Source: Pseudocercospora fijiensis CIRAD86
Lineage: Eukaryota > Ascomycota > Dothideomycetes > Mycosphaerellales > Mycosphaerellaceae
DNA length: 64,000 bases
NCBI RefSeq assembly: GCF_000340215.1
Contig: NW_006921534.1
Location: forward strand, 1,349,668 to 1,413,667
Direction of reading: 5' to 3'
Shown: piece by piece, positions 1 through 9,723 of the stretch
Numbering within the stretch: the first letter of the stretch is position 1
How the letters are laid out: each line of letters starts with the position of its first letter
Translations under genes and position numbers: made by a program
The notes under the pieces: generated by a model
Databases searched by the model: none
Seen by the model: the letters and a program-made list of their open reading frames with translations, nothing else
Told to the model about the DNA's origin: nothing

Positions 1-1366
1 AGTACGTAACTAGCGGCGCGAAGCGTATCGGTATAGTATAGCAGGTACGACTTCTTATTATCGTTACCCTAATTACTAACAAACAGCTAAATACCGTATA
101 AGTCGCAGAAGACGTATATTATATACTTCGTAAGCGGATTCTCGGCGAGTCGCTAGTATATAGCCCTTATAGTCGCGCAGGTGTCGGTTTAGAGCGAATT
201 CTAGCGATTAAGGTCGCTATTAACGAAGGGCAATACCTAGTCGGTTACCTGTCTCGCTAGGTTTACGGCATTAGCGTTAGAGTCCTTTATATCGAGTAGG
301 TCGCAGAAGAACGAGCTAGATAGCGTATTTACTAATAGATTACAGAAGCGAGTGCCGCTACGGCTCTTACTCTCGTCCGCGCTAAAGTTAAGATCTCGTT
401 ACAAGTCGAATACGGCTTATACTTACTTCTCGAGCTCCTTATAAATAAGAGGGATGTATTCTACTACCTTCTTATAGCCTAGCGGGTTATAGTTACTATT
501 AAACTTATAGAAGACCTCCTTCTACTTAGGATAGTGCCTCGTATCGACCTTATTAAATAGCCTTCTACTATATAGTAACGCCTTCGTAATAGCGAGGTCT
601 CGGTCCGCCTTTAGCTTAGTACGACTAAAGTTAAGCCTTCGCTACTGCTTCGGAGGCGCTTCTTCGTCCTTATCTTCTAAATAAAACCGCTTATAGTCTT
701 AGAATTGCTTACACTTCCGTAGGTGCCTCTATTTCCGTATTAGGTTGCCCTCCGGCACCGTACTATTGCTCGATTAATACTAGATATAGCGGACAAACTT
801 GCCCTTATTGTCGGTCTCGAAGGGGTAGAAGTTAAGGCTATCTAGATATACTAGAGGAGGCATTTTTAAAAAGTCGGAATTTAAAGATTCGTAGAATTGC
901 TAGAATTAGGAAAAACAGAGGATTAGATAGTCTAAATAGGCGGTAAAATAGCAGACAATTCTCTCTCGATAATACCTCTCGAACTATCTAGTTTATAGGT
1001 CTATCGGATAATATTAGTAGTACTATCTTCTATACTAACCCTAGTAGTATAGCTAGTTTAGTTGCTAGGTAACCCTACGCTAAGTAGTCTCCTAAGCAAT
1101 ACCCTCTCGGAAGACCTATAGAAGCAACCTCTACGCTAATCTATACTAATTTAAGCTTATTCGAGTCGTAAGAGACAGTTCTATAAAAGATACTAGTACC
1201 GAGAGGGTTACGAAGGCACTATAGTTGTTACTCACTTCTAGCTATTATAAGATAAGGTTGGAACTGCAGCCTGAGGCACCGGATACTAACAACAACGGTT
1301 ACTAACACCCATTTTGTTAGTAACGCCAGTATTCGGCCTTAAGGCGTTACTAACGACACCCCTACG
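1..1366 (-). mobile_element. RIP-mutated DNA transposon relic, hAT-like, truncated by the window edge
   Basis: Minus-strand reading gives a degenerate coding frame from an ATG at 863 leftwards past base 1. It is interrupted by TAG/TAA at positions where CAG, CAA or TGG would be expected. The relic resembles the hAT/DUF659-type transposases of fungi: a short zinc-finger-like N-terminus, then around 150-420 a stretch resembling the part of DUF659 with its conserved Thr-Asp pair. That similarity is by eye only. CpA is nearly absent from 1 to about 1,255. The end near the carboxypeptidase gene (1,260-1,366) is hardly mutated and holds three copies of GTTACTAAC (1298, 1346 and an inverted copy at 1316), which look like terminal or subterminal repeats. 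I could not fix the exact element end or a target duplication. The second half of the element lies outside the window. Confidence 0.5.
1298..1324. repeat. Inverted repeat (10-bp stem) at the transposon end
   Basis: GTTACTAACA (1298-1307) and TGTTAGTAAC (1315-1324) are perfect inverse complements around a 7-base loop. A further direct copy of GTTACTAAC lies at 1346-1354. The clustering at the edge of the RIP-mutated block suggests transposase-binding subterminal repeats. It also places transposon-derived sequence within about 70-120 bp of the carboxypeptidase start codon. Confidence 0.6.
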
Positions 1367-1422
1367 AGTCCTCGCAACATCGGCGCACTCTGCCACGAGC
1401 GTGGTAAACAGTACAGTACAGT

Positions 1423-3645
1423 ATGCGCAAACGGCAAATGCTGACTTCCGCGCAGCTTTTCGCATTGCCGCCCGCATTGCTGGCTGCAGTCATCGCCTTT
1501 TCGTCCTCCGCCGCGCACGCACAGTACCCACCGCCGCCGACATATGACAACATCCTTAGATCGCCTATAGACAAGAATGTCACCGTCGCCTACAAGCAGC
1601 CGATCAATGGCACTTGCACCACTGCCTTCTCGACACAGAAGCAATACACGGGATACATAGGCATACCGCCGTTCACGCTCGCTCCTATACAGCAGAACTA
1701 CTCGATCAATACCTTCTTCTGGTTCATAGAAGCGCGGCAAACACCAGAGACTGCGCCGCTTACAATATGGCTGAACGGTGGACCAGGTTCGAGCAGCATG
1801 TTTGGCCTATTCAATGAGGCTGGGCCATGCGAGGTTGTTCAAATGGCCGATGGGACATACGGCACGCAGATGCGACCTTTCGGCTTCGATCGGGCCTCCA
1901 ACATTCTTTTCATTGATCAGCCGAATCAGGTTGGCTTCTCGTATGATTTGGCGACAAACGCTTCGCTGGATCTCTTCGCAAATGAGGTCTATGAACCTCC
2001 TACGCCGCCGAGCAAAGAGCTCCCAGGCTTCATGTATCTTAATGGCACTTTCGGCACTGCCAACGAGAACGCCGCGAAACCATACGCGACGACGGCGAAT
2101 ACCACGGAAATTGCTGCGGCCGCGACATGGCATTTCTTGCAAACATGGCTTTCGACCTTTAGCCAGTACAATCCTGCGACCAGGCCGAATGTGACTACAC
2201 CCAATTCATCCGACGAAGCGGCTGGCATTCATCTTTGCACGGAGTCGTATGGTGGCAAGTATGCGCCGGTATTCTCTTCTTACTTTGAGGAGAAGAATCA
2301 AGCTCTGGCGAGTGGTCTTCTGCCGGCAAACGACACCCTGGCTATCAAGCTGCAATCGGTCAGCATCATCAATGGTCTCGTCGACGACCTCATTCAAGAT
2401 TACTACTATCCGTCTTTTGCGTATAACAATACTTACAAGATTCAGCTGATCGACCAAACTATGCAGCTGAACGCCATCAATAATTACACGACGAAATGCT
2501 TGCCAGCCATTCAGTCCTGCCGCGCAGCACTGGCTACGACCTCGAATCTCTACGGCGACGACGAGCGCATCAATGACTTATGCGAGAGCGCACAATATAC
2601 CTGCAACATTCTCACGGCCATTGCAGCAGCAGCTGGCTACGATTTCTATGACATCCGACGGCAATTGCCGAGCCCTGATCCCTCTGCGGCATATCAGGAG
2701 TACCTTAATTATGAATCCGTGCTAAAGGCTATTGGCGCGGCCGTAAACTACACCGAGAGCAATCGCTACGTCCAAGAAGGGTTCATCTCGACGGGTGACA
2801 GCATCCGAGGTGGCGCAGTGCAAGACCTTGCCGATCTGCTCAAGGCCGGTGTGCGTGTCGCTTTGATATACGGGGACGCCGACTTCATCTGCAACTGGCA
2901 TGGTGGTCAAGCAGTAGCCTTTGCAGTCGCCAACGCCCTCCCAGCATACCCTTTTGCAACACGCGTATCATCAACCGGCGCCGGAATTCCACCAAGCTAT
3001 GCATCAGGCTTCGCCCAAGCCGGGTTCGCAGAAATCGTCGTCAACGACTCCTACGTCGGCGGCGCAGTTCGACAATATGGCAATCTCTCTTTCAGCCGAG
3101 TCTACAACGCCGGCCACTTTGTTCCTTACTCCCAGCCCGAAACCGCCTTTCAAATCTTTGCCCGTGTGATCTTGGGTAACGACCTGTCCACAGGCGCAGA
3201 TGTCGACCTTTCGACCTTCATTTCCTCCGGGCCCGCAAACTCCACGTATACGCAAAAAGCTCCTCCCGCACCTGACCCTACCTGCTGGGTCCGGAATTGG
3301 CAGAGCTCGTGCTCTGATGACGATACGGATGCTATGAAGGAGGGCAAAGGTCTGGTTTCGTACGGCATTTATTACCAAGATTCATCGAGCATCATCTTAC
3401 CGAGTACAACCGTGCAAGCTGGAGTCCCTGGTAACCCCATGACTACCACCAGTAGCGGCACGAGAGGCGCGCACGGCGCCACCGATACAAGCTCCGCATT
3501 AACGGGAGTCTATACTGCTACAGGCACGCCAACACCAAGCGGAGCTGCAACGAGACTCGGTGCCGGTCTCGACTTTGGAAATGGACCGGGATCAATGTTT
3601 CTCGTGTTCGCTGGTGTCATCGCTGGGATGGCTGTCATGGTTTGA
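1423..3645 (+). CDS. Serine carboxypeptidase (peptidase family S10), probably GPI-anchored
   Basis: Secreted or cell-surface exopeptidase that removes C-terminal residues at acid pH. Single exon, 740 aa. A signal peptide is clear (hydrophobic core about residues 8-28, probable cleavage after AHA near 33). S10 signatures: substrate-binding NGGPGSSS (118-125), nucleophile in TESYGGKY (Ser275), catalytic Asp487 in YGDADFICNW and catalytic His565 in NAGHFVPY. The first residue of the Ser motif is Thr instead of the common Gly. There are many N-glycosylation sequons. The region after about 640 is Ser/Thr/Pro-rich and ends in a hydrophobic tail (about 722-740) after a small-residue Gly/Asn stretch, which fits a GPI signal and explains the length beyond the usual 450-550 aa. 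An alternative start is Met6 (1438); either keeps the signal peptide. The 5' flank is transposon-derived within about 70-120 bp. Confidence 0.93.
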   Translation: MRKRQMLTSAQLFALPPALLAAVIAFSSSAAHAQYPPPPTYDNILRSPIDKNVTVAYKQPINGTCTTAFSTQKQYTGYIGIPPFTLAPIQQNYSINTFFWFIEARQTPETAPLTIWLNGGPGSSSMFGLFNEAGPCEVVQMADGTYGTQMRPFGFDRASNILFIDQPNQVGFSYDLATNASLDLFANEVYEPPTPPSKELPGFMYLNGTFGTANENAAKPYATTANTTEIAAAATWHFLQTWLSTFSQYNPATRPNVTTPNSSDEAAGIHLCTESYGGKYAPVFSSYFEEKNQALASGLLPANDTLAIKLQSVSIINGLVDDLIQDYYYPSFAYNNTYKIQLIDQTMQLNAINNYTTKCLPAIQSCRAALATTSNLYGDDERINDLCESAQYTCNILTAIAAAAGYDFYDIRRQLPSPDPSAAYQEYLNYESVLKAIGAAVNYTESNRYVQEGFISTGDSIRGGAVQDLADLLKAGVRVALIYGDADFICNWHGGQAVAFAVANALPAYPFATRVSSTGAGIPPSYASGFAQAGFAEIVVNDSYVGGAVRQYGNLSFSRVYNAGHFVPYSQPETAFQIFARVILGNDLSTGADVDLSTFISSGPANSTYTQKAPPAPDPTCWVRNWQSSCSDDDTDAMKEGKGLVSYGIYYQDSSSIILPSTTVQAGVPGNPMTTTSSGTRGAHGATDTSSALTGVYTATGTPTPSGAATRLGAGLDFGNGPGSMFLVFAGVIAGMAVMV

Positions 3646-4479
3646 AGTGGATTGTTCTAGTAGATATGGTTTTCAAGATCTTGGTCTGGAGTTTTTCATG
3701 ACATGGGAAAGGGGGAAAAAGTGTGATTCTTGGATCGGAGGCGTGTGAATGATACCCAATATCTACAATCGTAATGTCTGCATAGCATTAGTATAGCATA
3801 GGTTCGGGATGGGAAGGTGGGAAGGGAAGGTTAGAGCAGTGGCATTAAAAAGTTAGAGTCGTGATAGAGAAATGAGACGAATTGGCATCTTTGTCGTCGT
3901 CGCTGACTCGTGTCACGTGCCACGTGTATTCTGCTTGTAGATGTGCGTTGTGGTCTCACACATATCGCCCTCCGTCGATTCACCGCCTTTTCCGAGCCAG
4001 ACGTGTATGGCATTGAAATAGAGTCCCCGTTCATTTCGTACATCCGTCCCAGTCTTTTAACATCCGGGATCGGGTCCAGGACATCCGGAGCAATCTACTT
4101 CGTCACAGCATTCTCTTTCTCTCCTCAATCATTCACTGGCACTCAACTCTTACACACTCTCGCCAAGATCCCTTTTGACTCATCAGGCTTGCGAGATGGC
4201 GACCAGTATGATGAACGCTGAGCTCGGCGAAGCTTGCAGGCGCCTGCAGTTACCGCTGCACCGCGACGTCCCTTGGTGTAGGAGAGCAAGAGAGACCTGC
4301 CTCTGGCGAGTGCAATCTCAAGGTAGGCATGATGAGGATGTTCTTCCTTCAGCTTGGAAGGAAACATGTTGCATTGCATCTCCATTATCACATCTTACGG
4401 ATGAGCCATTGCTGAATGTGATCACACGATGTGTCTGCACTGATCTGCCCAGACTTGCCCAACTGCAATACCTGCCACT
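3646..4479. other. Intergenic region: carboxypeptidase 3' flank and leader of the next gene
   Basis: No convincing conserved gene. It holds a G/A-rich stretch near 3806-3833 and a pyrimidine-rich stretch 4030-4180 typical of fungal promoters and leaders. An ATG at 4196 opens a 127-codon frame that overlaps the following start in another phase and looks like an upstream ORF. A possible leader intron is 4323-4452 (GTAGGC...CCCAG). If spliced, the upstream frame would still end just inside the next gene, out of phase with it. Transcript data would decide. Confidence 0.5.
3914..3926. promoter_or_regulatory. Paired CACGTG boxes
   Basis: Two perfect CACGTG palindromes (3914-3919 and 3921-3926) are separated by a single base, directly after a TGACTC sequence (3904-3909). 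CACGTG is the usual core for basic helix-loop-helix factors in fungi. The position, about 550 bp upstream of the 1,070-aa protein gene, is compatible with a regulatory site. Function is inferred from the motif alone. Confidence 0.3.
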
Positions 4480-7400
4480 ATGCTGTCAAGGTCGAATAGC
4501 AGCGCGGGAGAGCGACTCCGTCGAGCAAAGTCCATGTCCTCCACGCATACAGCAGCATCCGGCCAAGCACAGCGACTAGGCACGACCATCGCCGCTCAGA
4601 ACACCCGTCTTCAAGCAGAGGTTGCAGCTGTTGAAGCTTACGAGCGTGCCCGACAACTCGATGAACTCAGTGCCTTTACTTCGAAGCCACGACCCAATCG
4701 ACGACGGAGTCAGGCCTCTGGCAGGACCGAAGGAAGTCACTTCGAAGAAGCCAGGAGACGTTCAGTAAACCAGGCCGAGAACGTCAGGCCAAGGCCATCG
4801 AACGCATCATCTTTTGCGCAAAATCGAGCAAGTCTACCGAGCCAAACCAGAGTTGAGGCGTCGGACGAAGGAAGGGTCATTACCAGAAGTAGATCTGTTA
4901 TACCGCCAGTGCCAGCCGCTACCGCTTCTAGCTGCAGTCGTCCTGCCTCAATTTCGGCCGCTCGTCACACCCGGCAAAGGCAATCAGTGGATACCGACGG
5001 CAGTCCAGCACCGCGTTACTCGCAGTGTGTCAAAGATCGACAGGCAACGCTGCAGCTGAGCACGCTGAGCAATGAAGTTACTTCTGAGGAAGGCACACCT
5101 TTCACCGCTCCTCGATCCCCGCCACGACCAGCAAGGCCGTCCATTCGAGAGACGCAAACTGATGAAGACATCAGAAACATGGCCACGAGCGCCTACCTAC
5201 AGGATCTGGAGCGCAAAAGAATTCGCGAGCGCAGGTCTTTCATCTTCAGCAGTTTTAAGAAACGCCGTGCGACTGGCAATGCTTTTAACACGTCACTGCC
5301 ACCTTTCAATTATGCTCACGATGGAGACGGAGCCCCGATGCCAACCAACTCCGCCATGCTCGCGCCTGCAATTGGGGCACAGACCAAATCTCGACATTTC
5401 TCCAGCTCAATCAAGAGTCGTATCAAGAATGCATTTCGCAGGACTTCTAGGGCTACAAGTAGTATGCCAGCTCAACACGTTCACGCAAAGGAGTTTCACT
5501 TCACTATCAAGGACTATGACCCGAGTGATGAGTCGCGTGGTTCTGTGGACTTTGCAGATCCTTTCATGACCATTGCCGCAGAAGAGCCCCGAATTGCTCC
5601 GCCCTCACCGCAAACTCGCCCAAACAGCAAGGTCAGCACCATCAACGATGGATCAGCGAAGTCGAGGGTCACGAGCTGGACCAATTCTACGGTCGCCGCG
5701 TTCTCTAGTATCCGCACTAATGTCGCTACGGCGCATCCCAAGGAGCAGTCACCGGCATTACACCGCACAGCTAGTCATCACACCTTGCGCAAGAAGAGCT
5801 CCTTCCTCGGCGGCCCTATCCGTGACAAGCTGCGCCGCGTGAGCAAGGCTGATCTTAAAGGCTCCGAGGAGAGCATGGGTCTGTATTCAGCTCTGCAGAG
5901 ACGCATGAGGTCGTCGAAGTCCAGTGATCCCATCCACCAGCCACTGATATCCGCTCCTCTTGAGCTCGAACCAGGAAAGAACTCGGCGCAGACTCTTGAT
6001 ACTCGCGCAAGCCTGCCATCGCAGCGGTATCGACAGACTGACGACGCAAGAAGCGATTTCGACACCACAATCCGCAGCATTACGCCTGAGCCGAATCCAT
6101 ATGGCATTGACATACCTTCTCCAGTTCACGAAGTCACGAGTCCTGCACAGAGCAATGACGATATCGATTCCACGGTGCTTCACCATGCCGTGCATGGTTC
6201 TGGTGGCTCTTCGGCGCGGTCCGGCTTGCAGCGACGATCTGCTGTGAAAGCGCCTCCTCCTTCACAAGACGCTCTGGCTCGTAGAGTTGAGCGTGCTAGC
6301 AATAGATGGAAATCACCCCTCGACGAGCTCTCTCCATCCAACTCTCGGTCCACCCTCAGGATGTCGGAAGACAACCCCTATATACTGCGATCTTTGAGCC
6401 AAGCGGCCAAGCAAGTGACGCCGGTGAACGACTTGCCACATCATCGAAAGGCTGTCAATCTGCTTTCGCCGAGGTCGGACGTGATCTCACCAAGTGTCTA
6501 CTCGCGCGCTACTGACGGCGCTTCTCCTCGGCCAGATTCGCCAGAAGTGTACGAGCCAGCGACAACTATCACCATCACCGGTCACGAGGTTCGCAGGTAC
6601 AGCATCTCTCCGCCAAAGCGGATAGACGAGAAGCAACACCGTGGACATGGGAGCGGCACCTGGCGAAAGTGGCTCTCTGACGAAATGAATACCACCTTGG
6701 GCAGCAATGAGAAGCAGATTCGCCTTCCGCAGAGCATTTTCGTGAACCCTCCAGCACAGCGACAGGATTCTGGTGTATCTTCACTCACGGCGGTGCCAGG
6801 CCACAAGAGAAGCGTGGCCAGCATCACTGCCGAGCTTCGATCTGTGTCGCCTCTCTCGTTCCACAGCGAAAACCGACCAGCTTCACGCGCTAGCAGTCAG
6901 GTCTCCGACATGAATGGGAGATATCCTGTCATTAATGCGAGCAGGAATACCAGCCAGCATAGCATTGCGACAAGTCGAAAAGCTTCGCCGCCACCTCCTC
7001 CAGCAAGGCAGGACAGTTCGGAGGGCCGTCTTTTGCATTCTGTCGCCATGGCTAAGAAGCCAAGCATTGATGCTGCTTTGCACTCGACCGCGACTACTCG
7101 GGCAAGAGCCAATTCGAAGAGTGCTGGTTTGGGACAGATATCAGCTGCAGCACGTAGTCAAAGCGCTCTCGGGTCTCGACAGAACTTGAATGTTGAAGCA
7201 GCATCTGGAAGTGGTCGCCTTTCTGCCGCCAGCGCTACGTCGCCCGGCAAGGCATTTAGTCGGCCAAAGTCGGCGTACGAGCTGCGAGTGAACTACAAGA
7301 ATAATGCCAATGCAGCATCGAAGCCACTTGAAGTCCGTCGCAAGGCGATCGAGAACGGTGAGAACAGCATGCTGGAGGACAGCACTTTATTCAATATCTC

Positions 7401-7692
7401 CGCGGGACCATATGCCGCACCACGATCGCCAAGCACTAATCAAGAGAATACTCGGCCAATGGACAGTCCTTTGCAGTCGCTGTCGAGCTCGGAATGGCTT
7501 GCTGCCGGATCAGGCAAGAAACGCGACGCTAGAAGATTCACTGCCAGTCCCGCGCATTCTCAAATCTACGGATCTTCTAGAAAAGAGCGTTCGCCTGGTC
7601 AGCGACTGGTCACGAATTGGTTAGATGAGAGGATGTCGAAGTCGCGTGAGAATTTGCAACCCTCGAAGGAAAGCACGCCTGCTTTTGTGTGA
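4480..7692 (+). CDS. Large Ser/Arg-rich, largely disordered fungal protein of unknown function
   Basis: Single-exon 1,070-aa frame with no enzymatic domain I recognise. The N-terminus (MLSRSNSSAGERLRRAKS) is basic and Ser-rich. Residues about 35-65 (rich in Ala, Glu, Gln) could form a short helix. The rest is low-complexity, rich in Ser, Arg, Pro and Ala, with many R-x-x-S and S-P sites suggesting extensive phosphorylation. A short Pro run follows SRKASP near residue 830. The C-terminus has a possible amphipathic helix (NWLDERMSKSRENL, about 1043-1056). The composition resembles fungal cytoskeletal, septum or polarity scaffolds, but that is a guess from composition only. The start is the first in-frame ATG; an upstream ORF overlaps it. 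Confidence 0.75.
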   Translation: MLSRSNSSAGERLRRAKSMSSTHTAASGQAQRLGTTIAAQNTRLQAEVAAVEAYERARQLDELSAFTSKPRPNRRRSQASGRTEGSHFEEARRRSVNQAENVRPRPSNASSFAQNRASLPSQTRVEASDEGRVITRSRSVIPPVPAATASSCSRPASISAARHTRQRQSVDTDGSPAPRYSQCVKDRQATLQLSTLSNEVTSEEGTPFTAPRSPPRPARPSIRETQTDEDIRNMATSAYLQDLERKRIRERRSFIFSSFKKRRATGNAFNTSLPPFNYAHDGDGAPMPTNSAMLAPAIGAQTKSRHFSSSIKSRIKNAFRRTSRATSSMPAQHVHAKEFHFTIKDYDPSDESRGSVDFADPFMTIAAEEPRIAPPSPQTRPNSKVSTINDGSAKSRVTSWTNSTVAAFSSIRTNVATAHPKEQSPALHRTASHHTLRKKSSFLGGPIRDKLRRVSKADLKGSEESMGLYSALQRRMRSSKSSDPIHQPLISAPLELEPGKNSAQTLDTRASLPSQRYRQTDDARSDFDTTIRSITPEPNPYGIDIPSPVHEVTSPAQSNDDIDSTVLHHAVHGSGGSSARSGLQRRSAVKAPPPSQDALARRVERASNRWKSPLDELSPSNSRSTLRMSEDNPYILRSLSQAAKQVTPVNDLPHHRKAVNLLSPRSDVISPSVYSRATDGASPRPDSPEVYEPATTITITGHEVRRYSISPPKRIDEKQHRGHGSGTWRKWLSDEMNTTLGSNEKQIRLPQSIFVNPPAQRQDSGVSSLTAVPGHKRSVASITAELRSVSPLSFHSENRPASRASSQVSDMNGRYPVINASRNTSQHSIATSRKASPPPPPARQDSSEGRLLHSVAMAKKPSIDAALHSTATTRARANSKSAGLGQISAAARSQSALGSRQNLNVEAASGSGRLSAASATSPGKAFSRPKSAYELRVNYKNNANAASKPLEVRRKAIENGENSMLEDSTLFNISAGPYAAPRSPSTNQENTRPMDSPLQSLSSSEWLAAGSGKKRDARRFTASPAHSQIYGSSRKERSPGQRLVTNWLDERMSKSRENLQPSKESTPAFV

Positions 7693-8132
7693 TGTTTGTT
7701 GGAACAATACCCCCCTTTGGCTACCCTGCATGCACGTTGGACTATGATGTGATCATTGATACTTCGTCTTACGATGTATCATTAGCAAAGAGCTGTGCTA
7801 GTCTCTTGTGCCGGATGGTATTGACAGGCAATAGAATAAATAGTGAACTTCCCAATCGAATTCTATAGAGAGCTAGAGAAACCCCCAGGCGGCCGCTTTC
7901 TTTACAATCCCAACCAAGCCCTCCTCCAAGAGAATCTCGTTCAAAAGCAATCTTTTCGTATCGACATCGATGAAAGTTGACGCATTGCCTCTTTTGGAAT
8001 GTGAGATGTCCAAGCGAGTTGCTGGGGCAACAATAAGGCATTTATGCATGAGCGCTGCCTTCAAGAAATCAAATGTGAAATGTTAATGACCTTTGCTCAC
8101 GTAGACCTAGAAGCTTGACAAATGTGGGAAAA
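7693..8132. other. Intergenic region, no gene seen
   Basis: About 440 bp between two genes on the same strand. No recognised repeat, RNA gene or conserved reading frame. It should hold the 3' UTR of the disordered-protein gene and the promoter of the next gene. Confidence 0.6.
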
Positions 8133-9341
8133 ATGATGCCTACTTCTACTCGCTCGAAATCTAAGGCCCTTGCCTCGCACTCACGCCTCAAGGTAAATCC
8201 ACCCATCACGACCAACGCAATCCAAAATTTCGATGTGGCCACCATCAGCGATGATGCAGACGAGACTTGCATCGTCGTTCATTCCCGATATCAATCTCTA
8301 GCTACAAAGTTTCTACAGCTTAAATCGGAACTGGGCTCGAAGTATGAGAAATCTCTCTATGCGGACATGTCTTGGAGACAACTCACTTCTCGTCTTATCG
8401 AGAAGCGACCGCTCGTTTTCATGGGCTCGTCTGATCATACTCTACTGCGCTCTGGTCGAAGCATCCGTCATCCTGACCAGCAGTGGGATCGAAACGGCAC
8501 AGATGAGCAGGACAGAAATGAGGACCTCACGCTCGAGGAATACTTGAGCTACGACGAGATCATGCTTTCATCTCTCATCGGCGTCTCTGGACCTAGCTTC
8601 TTCATCAATGAGGGCGCGAGAAGCAATTGTGGGGTTCCGGGCAAAGCTGGGACTTTTGAAGAACGAGGAGTCATCGTTGGACTCGTGGGGGCTAGATTCG
8701 AGAGACCTGATCGAATGGACTCGGTGTTCATGCTTCCTCCTGTCAAAGAACCGAAACAGCATCCCGCGATTACGGAAGCATTTCTGGATTTCTTTCACGC
8801 GACAAGTCGTCGTTCTCCTGGAGCGGATTTCGATTTCGACGTCTATCGAGCTCGCATTAGGATCACGGCGGATATCTTACTTCACGAAGCTCATAGGCGG
8901 GCGGTAGAGGGGTTTTCGCAACGAAAGGCGTATGTGTATGTTGTTGGCCTGGGGCTTGGTGTCTGGCAGCACAACCTGGAGCAAGCCGGGACGTATGCAC
9001 AAGCTTTCGCTGATGCCATTGTCGATCTGCCCAAAGACCATAGGGTTGGCAAGATCGAATTCGCCCACATCAGCCGAATCAGCGCTGCCGCTCAAGAACA
9101 GCTCGTTTCGATGGGCCAGCGTTGCGGCATTGAGATTGTCTTCTCGAAACGCAATCCTGCGGCAAAGCTGCACGGGAAGGATGGCGACATGCTGTTGGTT
9201 CTCAGCTACGCATGGGATGGCAATGCATTTCCGGGTAATGAGTACTGGCAAGGCAGCCTGATGGGCTCAGGTGATCCAGTGAGTCCACGCTCTGCGCTCA
9301 GCGCCATGGCTGCGGTTGCAGTCGACTCGAATGCATGCTGA
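8133..9341 (+). CDS. DUF4804-like conserved protein
   Basis: A 402-aa single-exon protein. The frame is open slightly upstream only through a TTG, so the first real start is ATG 8133 (a second ATG follows at 8136). After a basic, probably disordered N-terminus (about 1-45) the protein is folded throughout. Recognisable blocks: a VVHSRYQSLA segment near 50; LTLEEYLSYDEIML before a conserved hydrophobic GVSGPSFFIN block; ERGVIVGLVGARFERP; YVYVVGLGLGVW near 265-276; and a C-terminal LVLSYAWDGNAFPGNEYW block near 360-380. These match my recollection of the DUF4804 family found in fungi and other eukaryotes. No catalytic role is established. The alternating strand/helix pattern of the C-terminal half hints at a macro-like alpha/beta fold (inference). 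Confidence 0.7.
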   Translation: MMPTSTRSKSKALASHSRLKVNPPITTNAIQNFDVATISDDADETCIVVHSRYQSLATKFLQLKSELGSKYEKSLYADMSWRQLTSRLIEKRPLVFMGSSDHTLLRSGRSIRHPDQQWDRNGTDEQDRNEDLTLEEYLSYDEIMLSSLIGVSGPSFFINEGARSNCGVPGKAGTFEERGVIVGLVGARFERPDRMDSVFMLPPVKEPKQHPAITEAFLDFFHATSRRSPGADFDFDVYRARIRITADILLHEAHRRAVEGFSQRKAYVYVVGLGLGVWQHNLEQAGTYAQAFADAIVDLPKDHRVGKIEFAHISRISAAAQEQLVSMGQRCGIEIVFSKRNPAAKLHGKDGDMLLVLSYAWDGNAFPGNEYWQGSLMGSGDPVSPRSALSAMAAVAVDSNAC

Positions 9342-9723
9342 CTCGCGGGTCTCTTCTGTCTAGGCCGCGGCGTGTATGAGCACGATCGGGGAACTGCACA
9401 ATCCATTGGTCAATGTGGGCTTCACGGAGAGGATCGCAGGTGCTGGTGTGGGCAGTAATGAGTAGCAGAAAGTCTTACATCTCGGTTCCTTAGCGATCGG
9501 GTGCAAGGTACCACCCGCGGAACAGTTCCAGGCAAATTGCTAAGAATTATACAATACCGCGTGCTCGGCCTTTCGCTGACTGAGCTGATGCACATCCCGA
9601 CACCATGCAAGATCTGAAGTCACTTCGGGAGAATGACGGGGGCCTGATCCCAATGCCGCCTGACAATCAGTCGCTACTCTCTCCTCAGTTCTAGAAAGCC
9701 ATGGCGACAGTCAGCGATTTGCA
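9342..9723. other. Intergenic region, no gene seen
   Basis: About 380 bp between genes on the same strand. Nothing conserved is visible on either strand. It contains the likely promoter of the nitroreductase gene, with a pyrimidine-rich stretch near 9665-9690. Confidence 0.6.

Noticed and set aside
1286..1740. Short minus-strand ORFs over the carboxypeptidase 5' end
   Set aside because: They lie antisense to a gene with strong S10 motifs and show no recognisable domain.
8115..8132. Upstream extension of the DUF4804-like protein
   Set aside because: The extension starts with TTG, not ATG; the first usable start is 8133.
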